A stretch of 64,000 nucleotides of DNA from Actinomycetospora cinnamomea. Lineage in GTDB: Bacteria > Actinomycetota > Actinomycetes > Mycobacteriales > Pseudonocardiaceae. Where the stretch lies: NCBI RefSeq assembly GCF_003096675.1, contig NZ_QEKW01000001.1, forward strand, positions 558,001 to 622,000, written 5' to 3'. This document shows, one piece after another, positions 26,088 to 41,749 of the stretch (the first letter of the stretch is position 1; the number at the start of each line of letters is the position of its first letter). A program made the translations under genes and the position numbers. The notes under the pieces are model-generated. The model was not told the DNA's origin, did no database searches, and worked only from the letters and a program-made list of their open reading frames with translations.

Positions 26088-28730
26088 CTACGCCGGCAGC
26101 ACCACGCGCCCGAGCTCCGCGGGCGCGGCGAGGAGGTCGTGGCGGGGCAGGACCCGCACCGTGTAGCCCAGGACGCCGGCGTGGGGCAGGGCGACGACGG
26201 CCTCGAAGCGGTGCGAGCCCTCGTGCCCCTCGCCGATGAGGGTCATCGGCTCCACCGTGGACTCCGTGAGCTCGTCGGCGTCGTCCGCGCGCCCGACGAC
26301 GGCCTGCACCAGCACCTCGTCGGGGTCGAGGCCCCCGAGCACGACCTCCGCGCGCACGGTCATCGGCGCCCCGAGCACCGGGGTGTCCGCGCCGCCCGAG
26401 GCATCGACCTCGGCGACGGCCACCGACGACCACGCCTTGTCCAGGCGCGCACGGTAGGACGCCAGCTCCTTGGCGCCCGCGAACCCGTCCGCCACGACCC
26501 GCGCCGCCGACCGGGCGGCGGGCGCGTACCACTGCTCGACGTACTCGGTGACCATCCGCGTCGCCTGCACCTTCGGCGAGAGCGTCGCGAGCGTGTGGCG
26601 CACGAGGGCCGTCCAGCGATCCGGGACGCCGTCGGTGCCGCGGTCGTAGAACAGCGGCGCGACCTGCGTCGACAGCAGGTCGTAGAGCGCGTTCGCCTCG
26701 ATGTCGTCGCGGCGGTCGGGGTCGTCGACGCCGTCGGCGGTCGGGATGGCCCAGCCGTTGCGGCCGTCGTAGAGCTCGTCCCACCAGCCGTCGCGCACCG
26801 ACAGGTTCAGCCCGCCGTTGAGCGCCGACTTCATCCCCGAGGTCCCGCACGCCTCGAGCGGACGCAGGGGGTTGTTGAGCCACACGTCGCAGCCCCAGTA
26901 CAGGTAGCGCGCCATCGACATGTCGTAGTCGGGCAGGAAGACGATGCGGTGGCGCACGGCGGGGTCGTCGGCGAAGCGCACCATCTGCTGGATGAGCCGC
27001 TTGCCCTGCTCGTCGGCGGGGTGCGACTTGCCCGCGATCACCAGCTGCACCGGCCGCTCCGGGTCGAGCAGCATGGCCTTGAGCCGCTCGGGGTCGCGCA
27101 GCATCAGCGTCAGGCGCTTGTAGGTCGGCACGCGGCGGGCGAAGCCGATGGTCAGCACGTCGGGATCGAAGACGCGCTCGGTCCAGGCGAGCTCCGGCTC
27201 CGACGCGCCGCGCTGCAGCCACGACGCCTTGACCCGCCGGCGGACCTCCTCGACGAGGCGGCGCCGCAGCGTGCCGCGCATCTCCCAGAGCAGCGCGTCC
27301 GAGACGCCGAACAGCTCCGGGCTCCCGGCGGCCGACGCGCCGGCGGTCAGGCCCGCGATCTCCCGGGCGGTCCACGTGGGGCCGTGCACGCCGTTGGTCA
27401 CCGAACCGATCGGCACCTCCGGCGCGTCGAACCCGCCCCACAGGCCCTGGAACATCCCGCGCGAGACCTCGCCGTGCAGCGCCGAGACGCCGTTGGAGCG
27501 CTGGGCCAGACGCAGGCCCATGTGGGCCATGTTGAACATCTCGCCGGACGGCTCGCGGCCCAGCGTCAGCACCCGTCCGGGCTCGATGCCCGGCAGCATG
27601 TCCGGGGTGAAGTAGTGCTCGACCAACCCGATCGGGAAGCGGTCGATGCCCGCGGGCACCGGGGTGTGCGTGGTGAACACGGTGCCGGCGCGGACCGTCG
27701 CCAGCGCCTGGTCGAAGTCGAGGCCCGCGTCGCCCCCTTCTCCCGTCGCTCCGCCCGCCACGTCCACTCCCCCCGTCGCTCCGCTCGCCCCGTCCACTCC
27801 CCCCGTCGCTCCGCTCGCCCCGGAGACCAGCTCACGGATGCGCTCGAGGCCCAGGAAGCCGGCGTGGCCCTCGTTGGTGTGGAACACGGCGGGCGCCGGG
27901 TGGCCCGTCAGGCCGCAGAAGACACGGACCGCGCGCACGCCACCGATGCCCACCAGGATCTCCTGGCGGATCCGGTGCTCGGCGTCGCCGCCGTAGAGGC
28001 GGTCGGTGATCTGGCGCAGGTCGGCGTCGTTCTCCTCGATGTCGGAGTCGAGGAGCAGCAGCGGCACCCGCCCCACCGACGCCTGCCACACCCGCGCGCG
28101 CAGCGTCCGGCCCTCGGGCATCGCGATCCCGACCAGCACCGGGGTGCCCGAGGCGTCGGCCAGGAGGTGCAGCGGCAGGCCCTGCGGGTCGAGGGCCGGG
28201 TAGTGCTCCTGCTGCCAGCCGTCGAGCGAGAGCGACTGCCGGAAGTAGCCGGAGCGGTACAGCAGGCCCACGGCGATCAGCGGCACGCCGAGGTCGCTGG
28301 CCGCCTTGAGGTGGTCACCGGCGAGGATGCCGAGCCCGCCCGAGTAGTTCGGCAGGACCTCGCTGACACCGAACTCCATGGAGAAGTAGCCGATCGCCGC
28401 GGGGACCTCGTCCGCCCCGTCACGATCTCTGGCCAGCCCCTGGTACCAGCGCGGCTCGGCGAGGTAGGTGCGCAGGTCCTCCGCGCGCTCGCGCACCCGT
28501 CCGACGAACTCCTGGTCCTCGGCGAGCTCGGCGAGGCGCTGCGGCCGGACCTCGCCGAGCAGCCGGACCGGGTCCCCGCCGCACGAGCGCCAGACCGCGT
28601 CGTCGACGGTCGCGAACAGGTCCTGGGTGGGCCCGTGCCACGTCCACCGCAGGTTCGTGGCGAGCTCCTGGAGCGGCGCGAGGGGGGCCGGGAGCTGGGC
28701 GCGGACGGAGAAGCGACGCAGTGCCTTCAC
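26088..28730 (-). CDS. glgP: Alpha-glucan phosphorylase
   Basis: 880 residues, GT35 of the mycobacterial Rv1328 type. N-terminal [18 protein letters not shown], then [20 protein letters not shown] near 112, active-site loop [13 protein letters not shown] near 357, and [19 protein letters not shown] near 625, which holds the pyridoxal-phosphate Lys. It releases glucose 1-phosphate from alpha-1,4 chain ends. An insertion at about residues 304-333 consists of Gly/Ala/Thr/Ser-rich repeats from a 30-bp minisatellite. Divergent from glgE. Confidence 0.95.
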   Translation of the reverse strand: MKALRRFSVRAQLPAPLAPLQELATNLRWTWHGPTQDLFATVDDAVWRSCGGDPVRLLGEVRPQRLAELAEDQEFVGRVRERAEDLRTYLAEPRWYQGLARDRDGADEVPAAIGYFSMEFGVSEVLPNYSGGLGILAGDHLKAASDLGVPLIAVGLLYRSGYFRQSLSLDGWQQEHYPALDPQGLPLHLLADASGTPVLVGIAMPEGRTLRARVWQASVGRVPLLLLDSDIEENDADLRQITDRLYGGDAEHRIRQEILVGIGGVRAVRVFCGLTGHPAPAVFHTNEGHAGFLGLERIRELVSGASGATGGVDGASGATGGVDVAGGATGEGGDAGLDFDQALATVRAGTVFTTHTPVPAGIDRFPIGLVEHYFTPDMLPGIEPGRVLTLGREPSGEMFNMAHMGLRLAQRSNGVSALHGEVSRGMFQGLWGGFDAPEVPIGSVTNGVHGPTWTAREIAGLTAGASAAGSPELFGVSDALLWEMRGTLRRRLVEEVRRRVKASWLQRGASEPELAWTERVFDPDVLTIGFARRVPTYKRLTLMLRDPERLKAMLLDPERPVQLVIAGKSHPADEQGKRLIQQMVRFADDPAVRHRIVFLPDYDMSMARYLYWGCDVWLNNPLRPLEACGTSGMKSALNGGLNLSVRDGWWDELYDGRNGWAIPTADGVDDPDRRDDIEANALYDLLSTQVAPLFYDRGTDGVPDRWTALVRHTLATLSPKVQATRMVTEYVEQWYAPAARSAARVVADGFAGAKELASYRARLDKAWSSVAVAEVDASGGADTPVLGAPMTVRAEVVLGGLDPDEVLVQAVVGRADDADELTESTVEPMTLIGEGHEGSHRFEAVVALPHAGVLGYTVRVLPRHDLLAAPAELGRVVLPA
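27731..27820. repeat. 30-bp minisatellite, 3 units, in glgP
   Basis: Two identical 30-bp units (27761-27790, 27791-27820) preceded by one diverged unit (27731-27760). In frame, each encodes ten residues of the [10 protein letters not shown] type. Confidence 0.85.
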
Positions 28731-28813
28731 GCGCCGGGAGACTACGGCGCACCCCCCGACGCGCCGTGCGGCCCCACCTCGGCTGGATCGATCCCACGAC
28801 TACGCTGCGTCGC

Positions 28814-32617
<3,804 letters not shown>

Positions 32618-32705
32618 CCTGAGCATGCCCTGAGGATCCGGGCGGATCGGGCACGATCCGGCGCAGCGCGGCGTTGGACGGGGTGAGCACCACCTCGGAG
32701 GTCAG

Positions 32706-33215
32706 ATGCGCATCCTCGTCGCCCTCGCGGTCTACCTGGCCGTCGAGATCACCGTCCTGGTCCTGGTCGGCCAGGCCGTCGGGTTCTGGGGCCTGCTCGG
32801 GCTGCTCGTTCTGTCCGCGGTCGTCGGCGCGTGGGCGATCAAGCGGGAGGGCCGGCGGTCGATGTCGGCGCTGGTCGAGGCCGCGCGGCGGGGCCGGCCG
32901 GCCGAGGCCGAGGTCGCCGACGGCATGTACCTCGCCCTCGCCGGCGTCCTGCTGGTCGTCCCCGGCCTGCTGTCGACGCTCGCCGCGCTCGTGCTGCTGG
33001 TCCCGCCGGTGCGCCGGGCGCTCGCCCGCCGCGCCGCCGCCCGCGCCGTGCGGGCCGGCAGCGCGCGCAGGGGCCCGAGCGTGACCGTCGTCGGCGTCGC
33101 CGGCCCCGGTCCGCAGGGTCCCGCGGGCGACCCGTCGGGCCCCGGCGCGTTCCGCGGGACGGTCGTGGAGGGCCACGTCCTCGACAGCCGCGAGGCCGGC
33201 CGGGACACCACCTGA
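32706..33215 (+). CDS. FxsA family membrane protein
   Basis: 169 residues. Two to three membrane segments (about 3-25, 27-46, 76-98), with the FxsA pattern VEITVLVLVGQAVGFWGLLGL and ADGMYLALAGVLLVVPGLLS, then a basic and Pro/Gly-rich cytoplasmic tail. E. coli FxsA affects phage exclusion by F; otherwise the family's function is unknown. It sits between glgE and treS with no evident link to them. Confidence 0.88.
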   Translation: MRILVALAVYLAVEITVLVLVGQAVGFWGLLGLLVLSAVVGAWAIKREGRRSMSALVEAARRGRPAEAEVADGMYLALAGVLLVVPGLLSTLAALVLLVPPVRRALARRAAARAVRAGSARRGPSVTVVGVAGPGPQGPAGDPSGPGAFRGTVVEGHVLDSREAGRDTT

Positions 33216-33271
33216 TCAGCGCGCCGGGGCGTGCAGCGATCGGATCTCCCCGACCACTAGCGTGACGGGTG

Positions 33272-35107
33272 ATGAACGAGGGAGTCAGCGCGGGTGCGGT
33301 CACCCCTGCGCACGTCAGCACCGCCGCCACCGGGGAGAACGACGTGGCTCGCGACCACGTGCGCGACCACACCGACGACCACGGCGCGCACGCCGTCGAG
33401 GAGCCCAGCGCCGCCGACTTCCGCCATGCGCGGACGCTGCCGGTCGAGCAGGACTGGTACAAGCGCGCCGTCTTCTACGAAGTGCTCGTCCGGGCGTTCG
33501 CCGACTCCAACCGCGACGGGTTCGGCGACCTGCGCGGGCTGACCGACAAGCTCGACTACCTGGCCTGGCTCGGGGTCGATTGCCTGTGGCTGCCGCCGTT
33601 CTACGACTCCCCCCTGCGCGACGGCGGCTACGACATCCGCGACTACCGCAAGGTGCTGCCGGAGTTCGGCACGGTCGCCGACTTCGTCGAGTTCATCGAC
33701 CAGGCGCACGCCCGGGGCATTCGCGTCATCACCGACCTGGTCATGAACCACACGTCGGACCAGCACCACTGGTTCCAGGAGTCCCGCCGCGACCCCGAGG
33801 GGCCCTACGGCGACTTCTACGTGTGGTCCGACGACGACACCCGCTGGTCCGAGGCCCGGATCATCTTCGTCGACACCGAGTCGTCGAACTGGACCTACGA
33901 CTCGGTGCGGGGGCAGTTCTACTGGCACCGCTTCTTCTCCCACCAGCCGGACCTCAACTTCGACAACCCCGCCGTGTGCGAGGCCATGATCGATGCGCTG
34001 CGGTTCTGGCTGGACCTGGGCATCGACGGGTTCCGCCTCGACGCCGTGCCGTACCTCTACGAGCGCGACGGCACCAACGGCGAGAACCTCCCCGAGACCC
34101 ACCAGTTCCTCAAGCGGGTCCGCAAGGTCGTCGACGACGAGTACCCCGGGCGGGTGCTGCTCGCCGAGGCGAACCAGTGGCCGTCGGACGTCGTCGAGTA
34201 CTTCGGCGACCCGGAGGTCGGCGGCGACGAGTGCCACATGGCGTTCCACTTCCCGCTGATGCCGCGCATCTTCATGGCCGTCCGCCGCGAGTCACGGTTC
34301 CCGATCTCGGAGATCCTCGCCCAGACGCCGGAGATCCCGTCGAACGCGCAGTGGGGCATCTTCCTGCGCAACCACGACGAGCTCACGCTCGAGATGGTCA
34401 CCGACGACGAGCGCGACTACATGTACGCGGAGTACGCCAAGGACCCGCGGATGAAGGCCAACATCGGCATCCGCCGGCGCCTGGCCCCGCTGCTCGACAA
34501 CGACCGCAACCAGCTCGAGCTGTTCACCGCCCTGCTGCTCTCCCTGCCCGGCAGTCCCGTCCTCTACTACGGCGACGAGATCGGGATGGGCGACAACATC
34601 TGGCTCGGCGACCGCGACGGCGTGCGCAGCCCGATGCAGTGGACCCCGGACCGCAACGCCGGGTTCTCCACGTGCGACCCGGGGCGGCTGAACCTCCCCG
34701 TGATCATGGATCCGGTCTACGGCTACCAGGCGGTCAACGTCGAGGCGCAGTCGAACTCGACGGCCAGCCTGCTGCACTGGAACCGCCGGATGATCGACAT
34801 CCGCAAGCAGCACCCCGCGTTCGCGCTGGGCACCTTCCACGAGCTCGGCGGATCCAACCCGAGCGTGCTGGCCTACGTGCGTGAACACACGGGCGAAGAG
34901 GGCACCCAGGACATCGTGCTCTGCGTGAACAACATGTCGCGGTTCCCCCAGCCGGTGGAGCTCGACCTCATCGCGTGGAAGGACTGGGTCCCCACCGAGC
35001 TGACCGGGGGTGTGCCGTTCCCGCCGATCGGGGAGCTGCCGTACCTGTTGACGTTGCCGGGGCACGGTTTCTACTGGTTCTCGATCCACCCGGCGGAGGA
35101 GCGCTGA
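33272..35107 (+). CDS. treS: Trehalose synthase (maltose isomerase)
   Basis: 611 residues, GH13_16. The hallmark [20 protein letters not shown] is near 75; nucleophile Asp in [15 protein letters not shown] near 255, acid/base Glu in [11 protein letters not shown] near 295, and [13 protein letters not shown] near 365. It interconverts trehalose and maltose. Its stop overlaps the mak start (TGATG), so TreS and maltokinase are made together, as in the TreS-Pep2 complex. ATG 33272 is used (a GTG is one codon earlier); TAGCGT 8 nt upstream suggests a leaderless message. Confidence 0.95.
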   Translation: MNEGVSAGAVTPAHVSTAATGENDVARDHVRDHTDDHGAHAVEEPSAADFRHARTLPVEQDWYKRAVFYEVLVRAFADSNRDGFGDLRGLTDKLDYLAWLGVDCLWLPPFYDSPLRDGGYDIRDYRKVLPEFGTVADFVEFIDQAHARGIRVITDLVMNHTSDQHHWFQESRRDPEGPYGDFYVWSDDDTRWSEARIIFVDTESSNWTYDSVRGQFYWHRFFSHQPDLNFDNPAVCEAMIDALRFWLDLGIDGFRLDAVPYLYERDGTNGENLPETHQFLKRVRKVVDDEYPGRVLLAEANQWPSDVVEYFGDPEVGGDECHMAFHFPLMPRIFMAVRRESRFPISEILAQTPEIPSNAQWGIFLRNHDELTLEMVTDDERDYMYAEYAKDPRMKANIGIRRRLAPLLDNDRNQLELFTALLLSLPGSPVLYYGDEIGMGDNIWLGDRDGVRSPMQWTPDRNAGFSTCDPGRLNLPVIMDPVYGYQAVNVEAQSNSTASLLHWNRRMIDIRKQHPAFALGTFHELGGSNPSVLAYVREHTGEEGTQDIVLCVNNMSRFPQPVELDLIAWKDWVPTELTGGVPFPPIGELPYLLTLPGHGFYWFSIHPAEER

Positions 35108-36573
35108 TGCCCCCCACGAGCCCGCACGACGGGTCCGCCGATCCCCTCGGCGACCTGCACGACGCCCTGCTCGCCTGGTTGCCCGGGCAGCGGTGGTTCC
35201 CCGCCAAGGGCCGCCAGATCGCCGGCCTGCGCACCGTGGGGCACAGCGTGGTGTCGGCGCCGGGTGACACGCCGACGGTCGAGCACGCGGTGATCGCGGT
35301 GTCGTTCACCGACGCCGCCGGCGGGAGCGCCGAGGAGCGCTACCAGCTGCTGCTCGGCGCGCAGTCCAGCCCGCCCGGGGACCTCGAGCACGCCGTGATC
35401 GGGCGGCGTCGGAGCTCCCACGGTGGGGACGACGTCGTCTACGACGGGCTCGCCGACGGGCGGATCAGCCGGCTGCTGCTCGCGCTGATCACCGAGAACG
35501 CGACGCGGGGTCCGCTGCGGTTCGTCGCCGAGCCGGACACCGAGGCCCCGATCGTGGGGCCGGGCCGCCCGCTGTTCGGCGAGCAGTCGAACAGCTCGGT
35601 GATCTACGGCGAGCGCGCCATCCTCAAGCTCTTCCGCCGTGCCACCGCCGGCCTCAACCCCGACCTCGAGCTGCACCGCGCGCTCCGGCGCGAGGGCAGC
35701 GACGAGGTGGCGCCCCTGCTCGGCGCGATCGAGGGCGAGCTGCCCGGAGAGTCGGGTGGGGTCGAGGCGATGACCGTCGCCATGCTCCAGGGCTTCGCGG
35801 CCAACTCCGCCGACGGATGGTCCATGGCTCTGACGAGCGTGCGTGACCTGCTCGCCGAGGCGGACCTGCGCGCCGACGAGGTGGGCGGGGACTTCGCGGG
35901 CGAGGCCCACCGCATCGGCAAGACCGTGGCCGCGGTGCACCAGGAGCTCGCCCACGCCCTGGGCACCCGCCCGCTGGACGCCGTCGGGGCCCGCGCGGTC
36001 GAGGAGTGGATGCTCGAGCGCCTCGACCGCGCCGCCGCGGCCGTCGAGGGCGTCGCCGAGCAGCGCGAGGAGATCGCCGCGGTGCTGCACGGGGTCACCG
36101 AGGCGGGGCCGTCGACGGTGCAGCGCATCCACGGCGACCTGCACCTCGGCCAGGAACTCCGCACGCCGACGGGCTGGCTGGTCATCGACTTCGAGGGCGA
36201 GCCGTCGAAGCCGCTGGCCGACCGCGTGCGTCCCGACTCCCCGATGCGTGACGTGGCCGCGATGCTGCGCTCGTTCGACTACGCCGCGTTCCACCAGCTC
36301 GCGGAGTGGGAACAGTCCGCTGACGAGCCCGATCCGCAGCTCGAGCGCCGCGCGCAGGAGTGGGCCGACCGCAACCGGTCGGCGTTCTGCGACGGCTACG
36401 CCGAGGTCGCCGGGACCGATCCCCGGGAGAACCCCGAGCTGCTGCGGGCCTACGAGCTGGACAAGGCGGTGTACGAGGTGCTGTACGAGACCCGGAACCG
36501 ACCGGGCTGGGTGTCGATCCCGCTCCGGTCGATGCGCCGGTTGCTGACCGGGGTCGGGCGGGCCGAGCGGTGA
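35107..36573 (+). CDS. mak: Maltokinase
   Basis: 488 residues, Mak/Pep2 family. N-terminal cap domain ([13 protein letters not shown] near 25), then a eukaryotic-kinase-like fold with [18 protein letters not shown] near 165, catalytic loop [12 protein letters not shown] near 340 and metal-binding [11 protein letters not shown] near 360. It phosphorylates maltose to maltose 1-phosphate, the GlgE donor. It overlaps treS by 1 nt (TGATG) and glgB by 4 nt. Confidence 0.95.
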   Translation: MPPTSPHDGSADPLGDLHDALLAWLPGQRWFPAKGRQIAGLRTVGHSVVSAPGDTPTVEHAVIAVSFTDAAGGSAEERYQLLLGAQSSPPGDLEHAVIGRRRSSHGGDDVVYDGLADGRISRLLLALITENATRGPLRFVAEPDTEAPIVGPGRPLFGEQSNSSVIYGERAILKLFRRATAGLNPDLELHRALRREGSDEVAPLLGAIEGELPGESGGVEAMTVAMLQGFAANSADGWSMALTSVRDLLAEADLRADEVGGDFAGEAHRIGKTVAAVHQELAHALGTRPLDAVGARAVEEWMLERLDRAAAAVEGVAEQREEIAAVLHGVTEAGPSTVQRIHGDLHLGQELRTPTGWLVIDFEGEPSKPLADRVRPDSPMRDVAAMLRSFDYAAFHQLAEWEQSADEPDPQLERRAQEWADRNRSAFCDGYAEVAGTDPRENPELLRAYELDKAVYEVLYETRNRPGWVSIPLRSMRRLLTGVGRAER

Positions 36574-38852
36574 CCCGCGCGCGTCCCCACTCCCCCGCGC
36601 CCTCGGACCTCGACGTCCACCTCCTCATGGAGGGCTCGCACCGCGACCCGCACGGCGTGCTCGGCCCGCACCGCGACCCCGACTCACCGGGCACGGTGGT
36701 CGTCCGCGCGCTGCGCCCGGGCGCCGACGCCGTGGACGTCGTCGTCGACGAGGGCCCCACGGCCGGTCGCTACCCGCTGGCCGAGGTGCACGCGGCCGGC
36801 GTGTTCGCCGCGGGCGTGCCCGGGCCGCTGCCGCGGTACCGCCTCGCGACCCGCTGGACCGACGAGACCAGCGGCGAGACCGTCGAGACCATCACCGACG
36901 ACCCGTACCGGTTCTCGCCGGTGATCGGGCCGGTCGACCTGCACCTCATCGGCGAGGGCCGCCACGAGCGGCTGTGGGACGCCCTCGGCGCCCACTTCCG
37001 CCGCTGGCCGACCCCGTCGGGGCCGGTGGAGGGCACGTCGTTCACCGTCTGGGCGCCGCACGCCCGCGGGGTGCGGGTGATCGGCGACTGGGATCCGGAC
37101 CACGGCAGCTGGGACGGCACCGCGACGCCGATGCGCTCGCTCGGCTCCGGCGTCTGGGAGATCTTCCTGCCCGGCGTCGCGGACGGCACCCGCTACCGCT
37201 TCCGCATCCTCACGCCGGACGGCCAGTGGCTGGACAAGGCCGACCCGATGGCGTTCGCCTCGGACCTGCCGCCGGCGCCGGCGTCGATCGTCACCACCTC
37301 GAGCCACGAGTGGGCCGACCAGGAGTGGATGGCGCGGCGCGCCGCGTCGGTGTCGGACGGTGGCCCGCACGCCGAGCCGATGAGCGTGTACGAGCTGCAC
37401 GCGGGCTCCTGGAGGCAGCGGCCGGATGGTGGGGCGCTGAACTATCGCGAGCTGGCCGACGAGCTGGCCGACTACCTCACCGAGACCGGCTTCACCCACG
37501 TCGAGCTGCTGCCCGTGGCCGAGCACCCGTTCGGCGGCTCTTGGGGCTACCAGGTCAGCTCGTACTACGCGCCCACGTCGCGGTTCGGCACCCCGGACGA
37601 CTTCCGGTACTTCGTCGACCGGCTGCACCAGGCGGGCATCGGGGTGATCGTCGACTGGGTGCCGGCGCACTTCCCGCGCGACGCGTGGGCGCTGGCCCGC
37701 TTCGACGGCACGGCCTGCTACGAGCACGGCGACCCGCGGCGCGGCGAGCAGCTCGACTGGGGCACGCTCGTCTTCGACTTCGGGCGCTCGCAGGTGCGGA
37801 ACTTCCTCGTCGCCAACGCGCTGTACTGGCTCGAGGAGTTCCATGTCGACGGGCTCCGGGTGGACGCCGTGGCCTCGATGCTCTACCTGGACTACTCGCG
37901 CACCGAGTGGACGCCTAACCGCTACGGCGGCCGTGAGAACCTCGAGGCGGTGTCGTTCCTCCAGGAGGTCAACGCCACCGTCTACAAGAACCACCCCAGT
38001 GCCGTGACGATCGCCGAGGAGTCGACGGCCTGGCCCGGCGTCACACGGCCCACCCACCTCGGCGGCCTGGGCTTCGGATTCAAGTGGAACATGGGATGGA
38101 TGCACGACACGCTCGACTACGTCGGGCGCGATCCCATGTACCGCGGCTACCACCACAACCAGATGACGTTCTCGATGACGTACGCGTACAGCGAGAACTA
38201 CGTGCTGCCGCTCTCGCACGACGAGGTCGTGCACGGCAAGGGCTCGCTGTGGACCCGCCAGCCGGGCGACGACGAGCGCAAGGCCGCCGGCGTGCGGGCG
38301 CTGTTCGGCTACATGTGGGCGCACCCGGGCAAGCAGCTGGTGTTCATGGGCGGCGAGTTCGGCCAGGTCCGCGAGTGGTCCGAGGAGCGCTCGCTGGACT
38401 GGGAGCTGCTCGACGACCCGCGCCACGGCGGCCTGCGCCGGCTGGTCGCCGATCTCAACGCGGCCTATCGCGCCCTGCCGCCCATGTGGCAGCTGGACAC
38501 CGACCCGGCCGGCTTCTCGTGGATCGACGCCAACGACGCGGGCGGCAACGTCCTGTCGTTCCTGCGCCTGGACCGCGAGGGCAACGCCGTGGCCTGCCTG
38601 GTGAACTTCGCGGGCGTCGACCACCCGAACTACCGGGTGGGCCTCCCGGCGACCGGCCGGTGGCGCGAGGTCGTCAACACCGACGCGGAGGTCTACGGCG
38701 GGCGCGGGGTCGGCAACTACGGCGCCGTCTTCGCCACGTCGTACCCGTGGCACGGCCGCCCGGCCTCCGCCGAGGTGACCCTGCCCGCGTCGGGGGTGCT
38801 GTGGCTGCAGCTCGACGCCGCGAGTCCGCCCGAACGGCCCGCACGCGGGTGA
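36570..38852 (+). CDS. glgB: 1,4-alpha-glucan branching enzyme (GH13)
   Basis: 760 residues, GH13_9: two N-terminal domains (about 1-110 and a CBM48 at 120-230) and the catalytic barrel. Nucleophile Asp is in [17 protein letters not shown] near 430, acid/base Glu in [11 protein letters not shown] near 484, Asp in [14 protein letters not shown] near 550. It adds alpha-1,6 branches to GlgE-made chains. GTG 36570 overlaps the mak stop. The window thus has two branching enzymes, this one and the GH57 type at 13556. Confidence 0.95.
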   Translation: MTRARPHSPAPSDLDVHLLMEGSHRDPHGVLGPHRDPDSPGTVVVRALRPGADAVDVVVDEGPTAGRYPLAEVHAAGVFAAGVPGPLPRYRLATRWTDETSGETVETITDDPYRFSPVIGPVDLHLIGEGRHERLWDALGAHFRRWPTPSGPVEGTSFTVWAPHARGVRVIGDWDPDHGSWDGTATPMRSLGSGVWEIFLPGVADGTRYRFRILTPDGQWLDKADPMAFASDLPPAPASIVTTSSHEWADQEWMARRAASVSDGGPHAEPMSVYELHAGSWRQRPDGGALNYRELADELADYLTETGFTHVELLPVAEHPFGGSWGYQVSSYYAPTSRFGTPDDFRYFVDRLHQAGIGVIVDWVPAHFPRDAWALARFDGTACYEHGDPRRGEQLDWGTLVFDFGRSQVRNFLVANALYWLEEFHVDGLRVDAVASMLYLDYSRTEWTPNRYGGRENLEAVSFLQEVNATVYKNHPSAVTIAEESTAWPGVTRPTHLGGLGFGFKWNMGWMHDTLDYVGRDPMYRGYHHNQMTFSMTYAYSENYVLPLSHDEVVHGKGSLWTRQPGDDERKAAGVRALFGYMWAHPGKQLVFMGGEFGQVREWSEERSLDWELLDDPRHGGLRRLVADLNAAYRALPPMWQLDTDPAGFSWIDANDAGGNVLSFLRLDREGNAVACLVNFAGVDHPNYRVGLPATGRWREVVNTDAEVYGGRGVGNYGAVFATSYPWHGRPASAEVTLPASGVLWLQLDAASPPERPARG

Positions 38853-38862
38853 TCGTCCCGGC

Positions 38863-40257
38863 ATGATGGCGCCCGTGGGGGGAACGCTCGGACGGGCGCT
38901 GGTCGTGACGGTCGCCGTGCTCGCGGTGCTGCTGACGTCGGGGTGCGCGTTCCCCGTCACGGGTCGGGCGATCGCGGGCCCGGAGGTCACCGCCGGCATC
39001 GATCCCTCGTTCATCGAGGGCACCGACGGCGGCGAGGAGGACCGCCTGGCCGCCGCGGTGCTGCGCGACCTCGAGCGCTTCTGGGGCGAGGCCTACCCGC
39101 CGCTGGCGGGCGACCGGGCGTTCCCGCCGCTGCAGGGCTACTTCTCGGTCGACCCCCGCCGCGGCGGCGCGGGCGGCCGGTCGGTGCCGTGCCTGCCGGA
39201 CGTGGGGGACATCGAGGGCACGGCGTTCTACTGCCCGAGCGCGGACGTCATCGCCTGGGACCGCGCGGGCCTGCTGCCCCAGCTGCGGCGCGACTTCGGG
39301 GACGCGGCCGTGGTCGTCGTCCTGTCCCACGAGTTCGGGCACGCGGTGCAGGGCCGGCTCGACCGCGACGGGACGGTCGCGGCCTCGCCGACGATCCTGC
39401 TCGAGGCCCAGGCCGACTGCTACGCGGGCCTGTTCCTGCGCCGGGTGCGCGACGGCGCCCTGCCCGACCTGCGCACGGGCGCCGACGGCATCGACGGCGC
39501 CATGGGTGCGCTGATCACCTTCCGCGACCCCGTCGGCACCTCGCCGCGCAACGCCGACGCCCACGGCAACGCGTTCGACCGCGTCTCGTCGTTCCAGGAC
39601 GGGTTCGACGGCGAGCCGGGGACCTGCGCGGCCATGGGGCGCGAGCGCGTGTTCACCCAGCAGTCGTTCCGTTCGGCGGCCGACGAGAGCTCGGGGGGCA
39701 ACCTCGGGCTCGACGAGCTGCTCCGGGCGATGCTGCCCGACCTCGACCGGTACTTCGGCGCGGAGGTCCGCCGGCGCGGCGCGCAGTGGACGCCCCCGAC
39801 CGCCGAGACCGGCACCGCGACCTGCCCGGGTTCCGACGGGGCGCTGCAGGGCCCGGTGGCGTGGTGTGCGGGAGAGCCCTCGGCCCTGCGGATCGACGGG
39901 AACGGCCCCCTCGCGGCCGATCATCGGCGCATCGGCGACTACGCCACGGGCACGCTGCTGGCCTCGCGGTTCGGCGCGGCGGCGCTCGCGGCCCTGGACC
40001 GACCCACCGCCGGCGCCGAGGGCGGGCGCGCCGCGCTGTGCCTGGCGGGCGCCTACAGCGCCGCGGTCGGCACCGGCGACAGCGCCTTCGGCCTCTCCCC
40101 CGGCGACCTCGACGAGTCGGTGACGATGCTCCTCGACGAGGACACCGCCTCGCGCGGCACCGACGGCGTCGCCGCCGCGAGCACGGGCTACGAACGCATC
40201 CGCGTCTTCCGCGCCGGCGTCACCGGCGGCCCCGACGCCTGCCTCCGCGGGGTCTGA
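38863..40257 (+). CDS. Secreted zinc metallopeptidase lipoprotein
   Basis: 464 residues. Signal peptide of about 25 residues ending in the lipobox LTSGC, so it is anchored outside the membrane. Zinc motif HEFGHAVQ is near 165, with Glu in ILLEAQADCYAGLF as probable third ligand. The pattern is that of the neutral zinc metallopeptidase family (YpfJ-like). It starts 10 bp after glgB and may be co-transcribed, but no functional tie is evident. Substrate unknown. Confidence 0.82.
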   Translation: MMAPVGGTLGRALVVTVAVLAVLLTSGCAFPVTGRAIAGPEVTAGIDPSFIEGTDGGEEDRLAAAVLRDLERFWGEAYPPLAGDRAFPPLQGYFSVDPRRGGAGGRSVPCLPDVGDIEGTAFYCPSADVIAWDRAGLLPQLRRDFGDAAVVVVLSHEFGHAVQGRLDRDGTVAASPTILLEAQADCYAGLFLRRVRDGALPDLRTGADGIDGAMGALITFRDPVGTSPRNADAHGNAFDRVSSFQDGFDGEPGTCAAMGRERVFTQQSFRSAADESSGGNLGLDELLRAMLPDLDRYFGAEVRRRGAQWTPPTAETGTATCPGSDGALQGPVAWCAGEPSALRIDGNGPLAADHRRIGDYATGTLLASRFGAAALAALDRPTAGAEGGRAALCLAGAYSAAVGTGDSAFGLSPGDLDESVTMLLDEDTASRGTDGVAAASTGYERIRVFRAGVTGGPDACLRGV

Positions 40258-40273
40258 ACGGCGGAGCCCGAAA

Positions 40274-40327
40274 GTCAGCGGTGGGCCATCGCAGACGTTG
40301 AGTGTCCGTGACGCCACACGCTCGATC
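40274..40327 (+). repeat. Palindromic repeat family A, copy 3
   Basis: 54 bp, identical to copy 1 except for four substitutions, one in the palindrome (CGCAGAC for CGCTGAC). It lies between two convergent genes, where it may also act as a terminator. Confidence 0.85.
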
Positions 40328-40349
40328 CGGAGGCGCTGCGACGAGCGGA

Positions 40350-41360
40350 CTAGTAGAGCGCGCGGGCCAGAGCGCGTCGGGCCGTGGTGACGCGCTCGTC
40401 GTCGGTGCCGAAGAGCTCGAACAGCTCGACGAGGTGGGTGCGTGCGCGGTCGCGGTCGTCGCCGGCGGTGCGGGCGACGGTCTGCACGAGGCGGTCGAAC
40501 GCGCCGGTCACGTCCTGCGCCGCGATCTGCGCGTCGGCGGCGGCGATCTGGGCGTCGACGTCGGTGGGCGCGGCGTCGGCCCGGGCGATCGCCGTCGGGT
40601 CGGCCGACTCGGCCCGCTCCAGGAACTTCACCTGGGCCAGGGCGGCCTGCGCCTCGGCGTTCTGCGGCTCGACAGCCAGGATCTGCTCGTAGGCCTGCTG
40701 CGCGGCCGCGTAGTCACCCCGCTCGAGGGCGTCCTCGGCCGCGACGAACCGCGGGTCCTCGGGCTCCTCGACCGGCGCCTCGCCGTCGCCGTCACCCTGC
40801 GCCTCGGCCGCGGCGATGCCCGGCATCTGGTCGCGCAGGGCGTCGAGCAGCTGGGCGATCCACTGCCGCAGCTGCGGCTCGGGCTGGGCGCCCTGGAACG
40901 ACGTCACGGGCTGGCCGCCGGCCACGACGACGACCATCGGGATCGACTGGACCTGGAACGCCTGCGAGATTCGCGGGTTGGCGTCGACGTCGATCTTCGC
41001 GAGCACCCAGGCGCCGCGGCCCTCGGCGGCGAGCTTCTCCAGCACCGGTGAGAGCTGCTTGCACGGCCCGCACCACTCGGCCCACAGGTCGACCACGACG
41101 GGCACCTGCATGGAGCGCTCGATGACGTCGGCCTGGAAGCTGGCCTCGGTGACGTCGATGACGGTGGCCGACGCGCCGGCCGCCGCACCGCCACCACCGG
41201 CGGCGTCCGCGCCGTCGGCCGGCGGGCCCCCGGCGGGGCGCTGCGGGGCCGCGGACCGGGCCTCGGCGCGGGCCTTCAGTCCGGACAGGTCGACGGCTCC
41301 GGCCATCGCGGAGGACAGGGCAGCGGCCTGAGCCGCCTGGCGGGAATCGGGACGTGCCAC
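40350..41360 (-). CDS. YbbN-like thioredoxin with TPR domain
   Basis: 336 residues: a Gly/Ala/Pro-rich N-terminal linker (1-65), a thioredoxin domain (about 68-175) with active site [13 protein letters not shown], and a C-terminal tetratricopeptide part (about 200-336). The family (YbbN/CnoX) protects and holds proteins under oxidative stress; here the CGPC site is intact, so it may also be redox active. A similar gene (Rv1324) neighbours glgB-glgE-glgP in M. tuberculosis. Confidence 0.88.
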   Translation of the reverse strand: MARPDSRQAAQAAALSSAMAGAVDLSGLKARAEARSAAPQRPAGGPPADGADAAGGGGAAAGASATVIDVTEASFQADVIERSMQVPVVVDLWAEWCGPCKQLSPVLEKLAAEGRGAWVLAKIDVDANPRISQAFQVQSIPMVVVVAGGQPVTSFQGAQPEPQLRQWIAQLLDALRDQMPGIAAAEAQGDGDGEAPVEEPEDPRFVAAEDALERGDYAAAQQAYEQILAVEPQNAEAQAALAQVKFLERAESADPTAIARADAAPTDVDAQIAAADAQIAAQDVTGAFDRLVQTVARTAGDDRDRARTHLVELFELFGTDDERVTTARRALARALY

Positions 41361-41394
41361 GAGACCAGTCTGCCACTCGTGCGTGACGGGCGGC

Positions 41395-41712
41395 TCAGCC
41401 CTGCAGGCGCTCCTCGACGCGCGCCACCTTGGCCGCGAGCTGGCCCGTGTGACCGGGGCGGATGTCGGCCTTGAGCACGAGCGAGACGCGCGAGCCGTAG
41501 CGCCCCGCCGCCTCGGTGGCGCGGCGCACCACGTCCATGACCTCGTCCCACTCCCCCTCGATCGAGGTGAACATCGACGAGGTCTCGTGCGGCAGCCCGG
41601 ACTCGCGCACGACCCGGACCGCGGCCGCGACGGCCTCCGACACCGACCCGTCCTCGCCCGCCGACCCGTCCACGCCGACGCCGGACGGGGCCACGCTGAA
41701 CACCACGATCAC
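41395..41712 (-). CDS. Thiamine-binding MTH1187/YqgV family protein
   Basis: 105 residues of the DUF77 family: [10 protein letters not shown] at the start, [39 protein letters not shown] and [20 protein letters not shown]. Structures of the family show thiamine-type ligands bound at subunit interfaces; a cellular role is not settled. GTG 41712 gives the standard length. No TPP riboswitch was seen around it. Divergent from the MarR gene by 37 bp. Confidence 0.85.
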   Translation of the reverse strand: MIVVFSVAPSGVGVDGSAGEDGSVSEAVAAAVRVVRESGLPHETSSMFTSIEGEWDEVMDVVRRATEAAGRYGSRVSLVLKADIRPGHTGQLAAKVARVEERLQG

Positions 41713-41749
41713 GGGATCCAGCCTGCCACGCGGTAGGTTCGCGGCCGTC

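Noticed and set aside
41395-41749. Thiamine riboswitch near the thiamine-binding protein gene
   Set aside because: The 37-bp space before its start is too short and lacks the conserved TPP-aptamer sequences.
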